This document shows, piece after piece, positions 53,821-62,880 of a stretch of DNA of 64,000 nucleotides (its first letter is position 1; each line of letters opens with the position of its first letter). The stretch is from Chlamydiia bacterium. Its GTDB lineage: Bacteria; Chlamydiota; Chlamydiia; Chlamydiales; Simkaniaceae. The notes beneath the pieces were generated by a model. It had not been told where the DNA came from, did not search any database, and saw only the letters and a program-made list of their open reading frames with translations. Where the stretch lies: positions 149,686 to 213,685 of the forward strand of contig JAUIEV010000004.1 in NCBI GenBank assembly GCA_030429605.1. Reading direction: 5' to 3'. The translations under genes and the position numbers were made by a program.

Positions 53821-55089
53821 ATGTATTCAAATGATATGAATCATAAACTACCAGATAGTAAGCAGACGTACTGGCAACTCGCATCGATCCAGCTATCTGG
53901 ATTTACCAGTCTTCCTGTCATAGCAACCTCAATCCTTCTTCTAAATCTCTATAATTTTACAAGCGCGCTTTTAACACTCATACTAGGAAATATCATATTA
54001 TGGGCTATTCGATATGTCATTATTCGTATGACAAAAGGGGAAAGAAAGAGTACGCTAGATCTTGCAAAAGACTATGTAGGACCGACTGGTGGTGTTCTTA
54101 TTGCAATACTGCTTCTTTTATCGACGACAGCGTGGTTTGTCACGCAGACCACACTTGCAAGTAACTCGCTCATGTTTCTCATTCCTTTGTATGAAGGACC
54201 TGAAATTTCTGAATACATACAAATAGCTGTATTTTTAGGCATAGCTTCAACACTCCTTTGTATGGAGGGGATCGTTGTATTACGTTGGCTGTCCGTCCTT
54301 TCTTTTCCGGTTGTTTTCATAGCGCTTCTTGGGGTATTGATTACATCCCCAACAGCAACCTTTCCTCTTTCATTTGATGGAATATCATTAGCAGGGCTGC
54401 CACTAGTCATAGGAACAAACCTTGGTGTTAGTGCAGATATTCCTACATTTTTTCGTCATGCTCGCTCACACAAAGATTCATTGATTGCTCTTTTCATTAT
54501 CCAAGTAGCAACGCTGTTTTTAAGTGTCATGGGTCTGTATCTTGGAAATATTATTGAGCCGTGGTTTGGAATCAAAGAAAACAACGCGTCCCTCTATCGT
54601 AGTGATATGCTCCGTTTTTTCCTCATCTTGCATATTACCCTTTCTACCATCTGCGCAAACGTCGCAAACGTGTATTCAGCATCTGTTGGATGGGAAATCA
54701 TTGCTCCAAAGCTTGCCGGAAGAAAAGAGTACCTTATATTAGGGCTCGGACTAACCATTTTGTTTATTCTCATTACAAATATTTTTTCTCTAAACTTCCT
54801 TCTCGAAACGACAGACGGGGGGTTAATTAATCTCGCACTCCTGCTATTAATTGGATATGGTTTAAAAAGAGTCTTAAAAAGAGAAATACAAAAAATAGAA
54901 AAGCGGCTTTTTTTCATCTCCTGGCTTTTTGCAACCCTCCTCCTCACACTCCACTATTTCGGCATCTTCTTCCCCCACCACAACCCACTTGTTATTGGTG
55001 GTGTATGTCTCCTCGTTGGACTTGTCTTAACAATAGGAGCAAGAATAAATATTCTTTATTACATGAGCAAAAAAGAAACCTTACTCTAA
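53821..55089 (+). CDS. NCS1-like nucleobase/amino-acid permease 1
   Basis: 422 residues with about 12 TM segments. The cytoplasmic loop LGVSADIPTFFRHARSHKDS resembles the NCS1 family motif (D-x-T-R-F-A-R-S-x-K-D) of CodB/CytX-type permeases. Tandem with a paralogue 55 bases downstream. Substrate could be a nucleobase, thiamine precursor or amino acid; import from the host would suit an auxotrophic symbiont (inference). Confidence 0.7.
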   Translation: MYSNDMNHKLPDSKQTYWQLASIQLSGFTSLPVIATSILLLNLYNFTSALLTLILGNIILWAIRYVIIRMTKGERKSTLDLAKDYVGPTGGVLIAILLLLSTTAWFVTQTTLASNSLMFLIPLYEGPEISEYIQIAVFLGIASTLLCMEGIVVLRWLSVLSFPVVFIALLGVLITSPTATFPLSFDGISLAGLPLVIGTNLGVSADIPTFFRHARSHKDSLIALFIIQVATLFLSVMGLYLGNIIEPWFGIKENNASLYRSDMLRFFLILHITLSTICANVANVYSASVGWEIIAPKLAGRKEYLILGLGLTILFILITNIFSLNFLLETTDGGLINLALLLLIGYGLKRVLKREIQKIEKRLFFISWLFATLLLTLHYFGIFFPHHNPLVIGGVCLLVGLVLTIGARINILYYMSKKETLL

Positions 55090-55144
55090 AAAGGTGTTTT
55101 GAATTTTGTTGAATGATATATATATATTTTGATAACTCTTCACT

Positions 55145-56398
55145 ATGTCGCATGTGGTAAACGATAGAAAACAAAAATTTTGGGTCCTTGCAGCAATACA
55201 AGCTAGTGCGATGGGTCTTCCCGTTATGCTTGTAGGAGGTAAGGTTGCAAAAACCTATGGCGTTGTAAATGCGATTTTTTCTGTCATAATTGGGAATCTA
55301 ATTCTATGGTTACTTTCACTTTGCCTTATTAGCATGAGTTCTTTTAAGCGCTTTAATGCAATAGAAAATATCAAAAATTATCTTGGGAAGATTGGTAGTA
55401 ATGCTGCTGCATCCATTTTGATTGTTGCATTTATGCTTTGGTTTTCCCTTCAACTAGATTCAGCTGTTCATAGCCTGGAAGTGGTATACCCAAGTATGCT
55501 TCGAGGGCAAGTTGTAAGCATTATTGGAGCGTGCATTGGCATAACGGTTTCAATTGTTTCTATGGGTGGTATAAAATCGATAAAATTAATTTGTATCGCC
55601 TCATTACCTTATCTATTTATATTCTCGTTATTTGTTTTATTGTATTCTCCAGCAGTAGCGCCTGTACCTCAATCAAAATCATTTTCTTTTTTTTCAATTG
55701 TTTATGTAGTCATGACATTTTTTCCTGGTCGTGTGAATATACCTACTTTTTTCAGGCACTCTCGATCAAGAGCTGATTCAATTATGGGCCTAGCAGTTAT
55801 GACTGCATTGGTATGCTTTTTTGAAAGTTTCACAATATATTATGGACTCTCGACCCCTGAAGAACTATTTCTAAATCTCACATCAAAATCAAGTTCAAGC
55901 ATTGTTCTATTCTTTGTAACTATTTATATTTTACTTTCGGTACTTTGTATTAACCTTGCAAATATTTATTATGCATCAGCTATTTGGGAGGCGATAAGTC
56001 CAAGTGCGCACATAAATTTTTGGTACCTCTCTATTGGAATATTAGGAACCGTTGCTTTTGTGTTATCTCCTTTAGATTCTCGAATTGTATTTTTAGAACA
56101 GCTAACGACCAATTTAATTGGTTCGTTAGGAATGATTCTTCTTTTTGCTTTTCTGATCCGTATCGTAGTTCAGCATAGACCAAGAAAGCATGAACAATAT
56201 ATTAATTTGATTTGTTGGGTCGTTGGTGCTGTCTCTTCACTCATTACACAATCAACGTCGAATCATGCCGAAGTTCTATCGTTCTTAGTAGGCATAGGAA
56301 TGACAACGTTTTCATTCGTTTTAATAATCTTTTTGGAAGAAACGGTTTGGTCGGTCAAGTCAATCATTCTCAAGAGAAAAACCAAATATTTTCTTTAA
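55145..56398 (+). CDS. NCS1-like nucleobase/amino-acid permease 2
   Basis: 417-residue paralogue of the preceding permease: same TM layout, N-terminal QKFWVLAAIQASAMGLPVM versus QTYWQLASIQLSGFTSLPV, and the loop PGRVNIPTFFRHSRSRADS matching IPTFFRHARSHKDS. The 5' gap contains an AT-rich stretch with a possible own promoter (TTGAAT, 16 bases, GATAAC, near 55108-55136). Composition is slightly more AT-rich than its neighbour, which fits independent drift after duplication. Confidence 0.7.
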   Translation: MSHVVNDRKQKFWVLAAIQASAMGLPVMLVGGKVAKTYGVVNAIFSVIIGNLILWLLSLCLISMSSFKRFNAIENIKNYLGKIGSNAAASILIVAFMLWFSLQLDSAVHSLEVVYPSMLRGQVVSIIGACIGITVSIVSMGGIKSIKLICIASLPYLFIFSLFVLLYSPAVAPVPQSKSFSFFSIVYVVMTFFPGRVNIPTFFRHSRSRADSIMGLAVMTALVCFFESFTIYYGLSTPEELFLNLTSKSSSSIVLFFVTIYILLSVLCINLANIYYASAIWEAISPSAHINFWYLSIGILGTVAFVLSPLDSRIVFLEQLTTNLIGSLGMILLFAFLIRIVVQHRPRKHEQYINLICWVVGAVSSLITQSTSNHAEVLSFLVGIGMTTFSFVLIIFLEETVWSVKSIILKRKTKYFL

Positions 56399-56417
56399 GA
56401 GAGATAGATTATTCAAT

Positions 56418-57608
56418 TTATTCAGCATAATCACAGTATGCATGGACCAAGAAGAATTCTTTTGGGTTCTCCAATGTGCATCCGATTTCCTCAGCTTTTG
56501 CTTTAAAATGTAACCATCTTTCGCATTGTGAATCTGTAAGAATAGAGTCTTGGTTCTCATCTGGGTACTGACGATGTGAAGCTGCATAGTAGAGAATTAA
56601 ATCAACAGGATCAAATGAAAGAAAATGTTCCCACCACTCAGTATAGCGTCTGATTTCGTTCTGCAAGCAATACGAACTTCCATGTATTACGAGAGATGGT
56701 TCATCTTTTTTAATGGATGATTCATTTTGAACATATTTTCCGTTCTTTACTCTATAATGTACAGTCCCAGAATGACATTTTTTGTATGACTCATCAGAAA
56801 TAAGAGATTCCATAATTATAGTAATTGGGATCTTCATTTCTAGAGAAAATAATAGAAGTACATCTGTGTACCAAAAGCATGGTAGGCATGATAAACGACC
56901 AAATTTGTTATATTCGATGCAATATTTATCTGATACCATTTGTATTGCTTTTGAGTCGTTTGAGACGTGTTCTGCCGCTACTTGAACAAAGTGGACGGAA
57001 ATTTCTGATAAAATTTTCCGATTTTTTTTTACGAACTCCCTTGCAAAAGTTGAACCGATAGGAAGTATGTTTTTAATAACTTTTGAACACGTTTTTTCAT
57101 TTCTAACAATCATTCTCTCCGGATCAGGAGGTAAAATCACCCTGACAAGCGTCAGAATATAGGATGAAATCAAAAAAAGTTCTGCTGTTGAAAGCTCTAT
57201 GTCAATTTCCTTTGCGCTCAGAAATTCATACAACGAACACTCTGGCAGCTCTGCTTCAGCCAAGCCTAAATAGAGATTAATAGTGAGTATAGCAGAATTG
57301 ATTTTGCCGAGAGTTTCCTTGCAGTGTACTAAATCGTATTTCACATAAAAACAGAGAAGTGTAGCCCTAATTTGACATGCATTTTCACCAACAAGTGCGT
57401 CAAATTTTGAGAGGTCTTTGGCTATATATGCCGTCAAAGCTTCAGAAGCTACTATGCATAAAAGTTTAAATTCTGTGAGGCCATGAGTCAGAGAGCCATG
57501 CTCTTTCTCTTCAATAGAATAGGGGAGAAGCGATGTGAGAGGATGGTCATTTTCTTCAGCAAAAAAAGCTGAATCTAAAATGCGCGCTTTTTTTTCTTGG
57601 TTTGTCAT
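56418..57608 (-). CDS. Hypothetical protein, related to next upstream gene
   Basis: 396 residues, soluble, no signal peptide; no known family. Cys-rich and mainly helical in the N-terminal 250 residues, then SDESYKKCHSGTVHYRVKNG, DEPSLVIHGSSYC and a C-terminal YCDYAE. The same layout (CDEHWKRVHSDVYVFQGD, then DIPVSVYGGCS) is seen in the next gene upstream, so the two are diverged paralogues. No good SD is visible before ATG 57608. Confidence 0.6.
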   Translation of the reverse strand: MTNQEKKARILDSAFFAEENDHPLTSLLPYSIEEKEHGSLTHGLTEFKLLCIVASEALTAYIAKDLSKFDALVGENACQIRATLLCFYVKYDLVHCKETLGKINSAILTINLYLGLAEAELPECSLYEFLSAKEIDIELSTAELFLISSYILTLVRVILPPDPERMIVRNEKTCSKVIKNILPIGSTFAREFVKKNRKILSEISVHFVQVAAEHVSNDSKAIQMVSDKYCIEYNKFGRLSCLPCFWYTDVLLLFSLEMKIPITIIMESLISDESYKKCHSGTVHYRVKNGKYVQNESSIKKDEPSLVIHGSSYCLQNEIRRYTEWWEHFLSFDPVDLILYYAASHRQYPDENQDSILTDSQCERWLHFKAKAEEIGCTLENPKEFFLVHAYCDYAE

Positions 57609-57722
57609 AATGGCAATTTTAAACCCTTATCATCTAAACCTTTATTATATTACATAAAATGATTAAATTAACATTTTGGTGTAATTGATTAATTTTCAAT
57701 GTTTTAAAATTTATTTTCCTGA

Positions 57723-58880
57723 TCAAATACATTGATAAGTAAATTCTTTGAAAATTCTAGAAGCACAGGTAAACATAGAATAATCATCATGACGTATGAG
57801 GAAATCGATTTGCTTTACGCTCATTGGAAAAATATGTGTTAAACAGAAGAAGTATGGAGCATTTTGACTTCGTCCTCCTTCGAGAAGTGCATCACTGAAA
57901 AGTTGCTTGATCTTAGCTTCTTTGGGTGCGATTGGAGTGTTATTGAATGAGGGGTCATCTCCAACTTGAGGAAATTGCGGGTAATGGACATCACAAGAGA
58001 GAACAAGCTTTGAAAGGTCTTGAAGCGCATGTTCAAAATCGTTGCTACGTGAATCACTCTGCGAGCATCCCCCGTACACAGATACTGGGATATCTTTCCG
58101 TAATCCTGATACATTTTTTACTTCCTTAAATCCGCCCTTTAAATCCCCTTGAAATACGTATACATCTGAATGAACTCTTTTCCAATGTTCATCACATTTA
58201 TCATGAATAATAGCTATGTAAGCTCCAGTGAGAGACTGTTGAGTTAACACGATTTGCATTGAGTAGACGCAAGATGCGTACAGTACACCACGTCTATCCT
58301 TTCTGATATTTTTTGGATGAAGGTATTGTGCCCATTCATTAGCAGGTGTGTTCAAAATGTGTACATTCCCTGGCATGGCAATTCCAATTTTATAATACGC
58401 CTCAGCAACAGTATTTGAAAAATGCCGTTGTAATTCAGCGACAATTTTGTCACTGAATTTGTTGCTTACTTCGGAGATTTCCTTCAACTTTCTTGGTTTT
58501 GAAATACGGCCTTTATTTGATTGAAAATCAGTACAATATGTAAGAATAAAAAGCGAAGTGAGGTCAAGGATTTCACTGGGTATATGATTCAAGTCAGTAG
58601 ATATTGTCTCGAGGTCATATTTTTGTGTTGTTGTAAGAAGTTTTGAAACAATAAGAGTAAGCCCATGACAACAATTTGAAGTTGTGTGCGCATCAAAAAG
58701 GGAGTATTCACATTGCTTTAAAGCCTTTATTGATTGGCTTGCACATATTTTAAAACAATCATGCTCCTTTTCAGATTTGATAAGAGTCATCCATATGTTT
58801 CTAGAATCAGATACACCAAAAGCATAAGGAGATGGAACACCTTGGAAAGAATGAGCAACTTTTTGAATTTTTGGCCGCAC
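57723..58880 (-). CDS. Hypothetical protein, paralogue of neighbour
   Basis: 385 residues, soluble and Cys/His-containing, no known family. It shares with the downstream gene the central pattern CDEHWKRVHSDVYVFQGD, DIPVSVYGGCS and overall length. GTG start at 58880 with AGAGAGAG about six bases upstream. Located at the edge of the toxin island. Function unknown; an ubiquitin-system or protease-like effector cannot be excluded but no catalytic motif was identified. Confidence 0.6.
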   Translation of the reverse strand: MRPKIQKVAHSFQGVPSPYAFGVSDSRNIWMTLIKSEKEHDCFKICASQSIKALKQCEYSLFDAHTTSNCCHGLTLIVSKLLTTTQKYDLETISTDLNHIPSEILDLTSLFILTYCTDFQSNKGRISKPRKLKEISEVSNKFSDKIVAELQRHFSNTVAEAYYKIGIAMPGNVHILNTPANEWAQYLHPKNIRKDRRGVLYASCVYSMQIVLTQQSLTGAYIAIIHDKCDEHWKRVHSDVYVFQGDLKGGFKEVKNVSGLRKDIPVSVYGGCSQSDSRSNDFEHALQDLSKLVLSCDVHYPQFPQVGDDPSFNNTPIAPKEAKIKQLFSDALLEGGRSQNAPYFFCLTHIFPMSVKQIDFLIRHDDYSMFTCASRIFKEFTYQCI

Positions 58881-58954
58881 TATCGACTCTCTCTATACTA
58901 CTCTTTTATACAAGTAGCAGATGAAAATTCCAGATTCAATAAGAATAATCGAAA

Positions 58955-59190
58955 TTAGTATTTCAAAACAGCCCACACTTGAGAAATATCCTCCAGTATT
59001 TTTTTGTGCCTATCGATTAATAACAAATCAACTCTAACATATTTTGCTGTATCAGGGATCTAATTTTCAATTTCCTGACTTTTGATTCAAAGCCTTTCTC
59101 TAGGACGAACAAATGAATCATTATTTCTTCGAGATCCCTATCAGTTCTACCAAAATGTTGCAGATAAGTTCTCTAGGAATAAATTGTGGA
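58955..59190 (-). pseudogene. Immunity-gene remnant upstream of the polymorphic toxin
   Basis: No intact gene lies between 58881 and 59335. On the minus strand around 59180-59080 a fragment reads RTYLQHFGRTDRDLEEIMI and continues HLFVLEKGFE, which closely matches KMYLEHCGRIDRDLEEIMI / DLFVLEEGSE of the frameshifted gene at 63356-63950. A TAG precedes the match, so it is broken. Further down (59053-58955) a 34-codon open stretch ending KILEDISQVWAVLKY could be another C-terminal fragment, but it is too short to trust. Confidence 0.6.
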
Positions 59191-59335
59191 TGTACTAAAG
59201 GGTTGCAGGCACAATATGTGAAAATATCACACGATGGTAAGGAGAAAACTTGACTGTCATAGATTGACTCTAATTGCAATCCCTGTTTGAATCTTAAATT
59301 TCATGTTAAGAAAAGCTATGCCCCTGCAAGTGCTT

Positions 59336-61555
59336 ATGAAGAAACTGAAGTTCGTTACGCACCTAAGCCTACTCGTTACTACGCCCTCGCTTTTTGCTTC
59401 ACCTCAAAATGAGATGTCTCACGTTATTTCACAGGAGGTAAACTGGTTGGAAGCTGGGTCGAGGGGGGCACAGAAGCTCGCTGCAGTATGGGCGCGTCCG
59501 ACAACGTACGACGAGATTACACAAATGCTCGACGATTTGGAGTCTGGTGAACTTGAGAGAAGATATCCTCCAGATCAGTTAGAGCATGTGAATGAATATT
59601 TGGCGACTCTCGCAAGAGAAGGTATTCTTCCGAATGAGTTTGATGAAGAAGCTGATTTAGAGGAAGATTCCTATGATTTGCTGTATGGAGAAGACAGCGG
59701 TTTTCAATTAGCCCGCTCTATGCAAAGAAGTAATGAATACACAATTGTTCCTGCAGTCCTGAATGGATTTTCTGGCTACGACATCGTTCGATGCAGCAAA
59801 ATCAGCAATGCATGGAAGAAAACCAAAAAGTTCTGTAAGAAACACAAAAAAGCCATAATAATCGGGGCCGTCGTCGTCGTTGCAGTCACTGCTGTTACAG
59901 TAGCTGTGGTCGTCGCAACTTCTGCAGGTACCGCCTCAGCTACATCAACCGTAGCAGGAGCCGCCGGAGCGGCTGCATCTGCTTCTGGATCAAGCAAAGC
60001 TGAATCTAGCGCAAGCTCTGCTCCGACTTTCCAGGAGGCTATGGAAGATCAGGTTGCTTCTTTCAAAGAACATCTCGCGGAAGAGAACTTTTTCCAATTA
60101 TCTGAGACTGGTCAGGGGCTTTCAATAGAAGAAACAGGCAGAGTTGCCGGTACGCTTTTTGCGCACGATAGCTTCAACTGCTTTAACAACCAGATTCCAA
60201 ACTATCCTCAGTTTTCAGAGGAGCTGCGCAGTATGAGTTCCTATCCTGACTTTACTTTGCCCCAAGGAGCAACTGATAATCCTGTAGGATTTGGACATAA
60301 TGAGATCGATTCGAGGTTTGCGAGTCACAGTGGTCCTATGTTCTCAGATCCTTCTAGAGAAGTGAACATTGATGCTCTTTCTTATCAGATGCGGGGAGAA
60401 GCTGCTCGTGAGTATGGATATTATGCTCAGGCAGTGGATGACTTTAGTAAGGTCATAAACATAAATCCTACAGATCCGATGCCCTATCTGCAGAGAAGTG
60501 TCTCCTATTTTGATATGGGTCAATATGACCAGTCTTTCAAAGATTTTGAGGAATTTACTACTCAGGTTGAAAAGGCACCAGAAAAGATCCCCTTTTCCAC
60601 TTCAGAATTTACTCTTGGCTTTGCAAAGGGGGTTCCCAAAGGTGTCTATGAATCAGGTAAGGGGATCATGCTTTTCCTGGGGGACTTGGTTACTCATCCT
60701 GTTCATACCTCAACGCAAATGTATCAAGCGCTCTCTACACTTGCAAGGCTTGCTCGTGACGATGAGTGGGGTGTTATTGGTGAAGTGCTATCTCCAGAAA
60801 TTCACCAACTGGTTACCAATTGGGAGACTCTTCCCTCAGAAAAAAGGGGGAAACTAGCTGGGTATGCGTTCGGAAAACATGGGGCAGATATTACGGCCCC
60901 AGGAGCTATAGCAAAAGTTGCAAGCAAGAGTGCAAAGAGCGCCCGAGAATTAGCGGCTGTTATGAAGAATCTCCGCATAGCTGAAGAAACACTAGTCCTC
61001 GAAACAGCTGCTGAAATAGGCAGTGCCGCAAAAATAGGAGAAATTGTCAATGAAGGTAAAACCACTCTCTTTCTAGGTGAGGAATTAGGATTTACCGCAA
61101 AAGAAATGGGTCGACTAAAGCAGGCTGGGAAACTAGAAGCGACAGTATCATCATCTTACGAACATTTAAGCCTGTCAATGAAAGAATCTATAAAATTATT
61201 TGATAAAGCTCAAGAAGTATTAAAACCTTATAAAGATTTTATGTCGGAGAAACAAATTAGAGGGCTTATTCAGCAAACTGGCATCAAAACTTTCCCTAGA
61301 CCTAAGGGCATTCCAGAAAACTTCAAAGTTAGGCTTTCTGATAGAGGGGCTGGAATGGAATATGTACATCCAACAAACAACCATCTTCGCATAAGAGTTA
61401 TGCCAGGAAAACCGCATAGCCCTTTTCCCTATCAGCAAAAACCATATGTTGTCCAGATGAAAGAAGGAAAAGCTCTTGATAAGTTTGGAAATAAGGCCGC
61501 CAAAAATGCCCCAGAAGCTCATATCCCATTAGATGAATTCATTTATAGGAATTAA
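59336..61555 (+). CDS. Exported polymorphic toxin with TPR and C-terminal toxin tip
   Basis: 739 residues. A signal peptide (FVTHLSLLVTTPSLFASP), an acidic region, a TM segment preceded by Lys-rich KKTKKFCKKHKK (about 172-198), an Ala/Ser-rich linker, TPR-like helices (YYAQAVDDFSKVININPTD, DMGQYDQSFKDFEEF; about 350-405) and a pretoxin module (FTLGFAKGVPKGVYESGKG to GYAFGKHGADI; about 406-560). The C-terminal 90 residues form a compact tip (GMEYVHPTNNHLRIRVMPG and APEAHIPLDEF), a pattern I recall from tips of Rhs/hemagglutinin-type toxins, probably a nuclease (unproven). An immunity-like gene follows after 8 bases. ATG 59336 is preferred over 59303/59318 because the signal peptide begins there. 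Confidence 0.85.
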   Translation: MKKLKFVTHLSLLVTTPSLFASPQNEMSHVISQEVNWLEAGSRGAQKLAAVWARPTTYDEITQMLDDLESGELERRYPPDQLEHVNEYLATLAREGILPNEFDEEADLEEDSYDLLYGEDSGFQLARSMQRSNEYTIVPAVLNGFSGYDIVRCSKISNAWKKTKKFCKKHKKAIIIGAVVVVAVTAVTVAVVVATSAGTASATSTVAGAAGAAASASGSSKAESSASSAPTFQEAMEDQVASFKEHLAEENFFQLSETGQGLSIEETGRVAGTLFAHDSFNCFNNQIPNYPQFSEELRSMSSYPDFTLPQGATDNPVGFGHNEIDSRFASHSGPMFSDPSREVNIDALSYQMRGEAAREYGYYAQAVDDFSKVININPTDPMPYLQRSVSYFDMGQYDQSFKDFEEFTTQVEKAPEKIPFSTSEFTLGFAKGVPKGVYESGKGIMLFLGDLVTHPVHTSTQMYQALSTLARLARDDEWGVIGEVLSPEIHQLVTNWETLPSEKRGKLAGYAFGKHGADITAPGAIAKVASKSAKSARELAAVMKNLRIAEETLVLETAAEIGSAAKIGEIVNEGKTTLFLGEELGFTAKEMGRLKQAGKLEATVSSSYEHLSLSMKESIKLFDKAQEVLKPYKDFMSEKQIRGLIQQTGIKTFPRPKGIPENFKVRLSDRGAGMEYVHPTNNHLRIRVMPGKPHSPFPYQQKPYVVQMKEGKALDKFGNKAAKNAPEAHIPLDEFIYRN
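60551..61014 (+). repeat. Pretoxin direct repeat, copy 1
   Basis: 464-bp segment inside the toxin gene. It recurs at 61919-62382 (offset 1368) with four mismatches that I can see. The sharp left edge is at GAATTTACTACT; the right edge fades into homologous but diverged sequence. Confidence 0.93.
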
Positions 61556-61563
61556 TACGGTTT

Positions 61564-61920
61564 ATGTTAACAAATGAAGCAAAAAAACAAATATTAAGAA
61601 GCATTTTAGAAACTATTGAATGTATTTCTGACAAGCAGTATCAAAAAAGAATTTGGATTCAGGGAGAAGGTCCAGAAGTTGATGACTTCGATGAAACCTG
61701 TTGCAATTTTTTTGGTGACGGAGATCCTCTTCTAGAAAATTACAAAGACTTTGGATTAACAGAATTTCAATATCTCTTACTAAAGGAATTCAGAGATAAA
61801 TTTAGAGATTTTTCAGACCATTATTATCATCCTGATGAATTCATAGATTCTCCAGAATGGGAACGGATTATGAATTTGGCTAAAGATGTCTTAAAAGCAT
61901 TTGAGTATAAAAAAAACTGA
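61564..61920 (+). CDS. Candidate immunity protein for the toxin tip
   Basis: 118 residues, acidic, mostly helical, cytoplasmic. Typical small immunity profile: RIWIQGEGPEVDDFDETCC, LENYKDFGLTEFQYLLLKEF and a C-terminal helix. It starts 8 bases after the toxin stop and is AT-rich relative to the toxin body. The next toxin cassette begins exactly at its stop codon (TGA shared with the left edge of repeat copy 2). I recognise this toxin-immunity neighbourhood pattern but cannot verify it here. Confidence 0.75.
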   Translation: MLTNEAKKQILRSILETIECISDKQYQKRIWIQGEGPEVDDFDETCCNFFGDGDPLLENYKDFGLTEFQYLLLKEFRDKFRDFSDHYYHPDEFIDSPEWERIMNLAKDVLKAFEYKKN

Positions 61921-62880
61921 ATTTACTACTCAGGTTGAAAAGGCACCAGAAAAGATCCCCTTTTCCACTTCAGAATTTACTCTTGGCTTTGCAAAGGGGG
62001 TTCCCAAAGGTGTCTATGAATCAGGTAAGGGGATCATGCTTTTCCTGGGGGACTTGGTTACTCATCCTGTTCATACCTCAACGCAAATGTATCAAGCGCT
62101 CTCTACACTTGCAAGGCTTGCTCGTGACGATGAGTGGGGTGTTATTGGTGAAGTGCTATCTCCAGAAATTCACCAACTGGTTACCAATTGGGAGACTCTT
62201 CCCTCAGAAAAAAGGGGGAAACTAGCTGGGTATGCGTTCGGAAAACATGGGGCAGATATTGCGGCCCCAGGAGCTATAGCAAAAGTTGCAAGCAAGAGTG
62301 CAAAGAGCGCCCGAGAATTAGCGGCTGTGATGCAGAATCTCCGCATAGCTGAAGAAACACTTGTCCTCGAAACAGCTGCTGAGGTTGGTAATACTGCTAG
62401 AGCTGGAGAAATCTTGAATGCGGGTAGGACAACCATGGCTCTTGGAGGTGACATAGGGCTTTCTGCACGAGAGATGGGGCATCTTAAAAAAGCTGGAAAA
62501 TTGGAAGGGACTATAAATAGTGGCCTCGAGAATTTAGTTATTCAATCGGAAAGCGAGGTGTTTAAGACTGCACTCAATCAAAATAAACACATAAAGATGG
62601 TTAGTGATTATCTTGATAAACCAGCAAAAGAAGTTCAAAAAGGTATCAAAAGTTACGAAAAACAAATCGCTATTCATAAAGATAAAATTGTGAACCCAAC
62701 AAAATACTACCCAGACTGGAATAAATTAGATCCAAGACAGCGTCAAGCTTTAGTTAATAAAAAATTAACTCGTGATGGTATTTGTATATCCCATAGTAGC
62801 TACTCTTTGAAGGGAATATAGGCCAATATCTGCAATGGCATGATGGCTTCCAGCAAGAAGGTCATATGAAGATTCGTGTT
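61901..62880 (+). pseudogene. Orphan toxin cassette with alternative, broken tip
   Basis: The duplicated pretoxin module (from 61919) continues into a different C-terminal tip: YLDKPAKEVQKGIKSYEKQ, NPTKYYPDWNKLDPRQRQ. There is no signal peptide, no SD, and the only in-frame initiation is a TTG inside the previous gene, so it is a displaced 3' cassette. The frame stops at 62821, but the +2 frame continues without a break as IGQYLQWHDGFQQEGHMKI up to a TAG near 62875, indicating a frameshift in the tip. No plus-strand immunity gene follows; a minus-strand gene converges at 62879. Confidence 0.8.
61919..62382 (+). repeat. Pretoxin direct repeat, copy 2
   Basis: Second copy of the 464-bp pretoxin segment, beginning within the last codons of the immunity gene. 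Recombination between the copies would delete the first tip plus its immunity gene and attach the second tip to the full-length toxin. Confidence 0.93.

Noticed and set aside
55106..55136. TATATATA run between the permease genes as an origin or attachment site
   Set aside because: Only a short AT dinucleotide run, no DnaA boxes or direct repeats; better explained as promoter-region DNA.
61935..62225. 96-residue plus-strand frame in the repeated pretoxin region
   Set aside because: It exists identically in both repeat copies as an alternate frame of the pretoxin, so it is a shadow.
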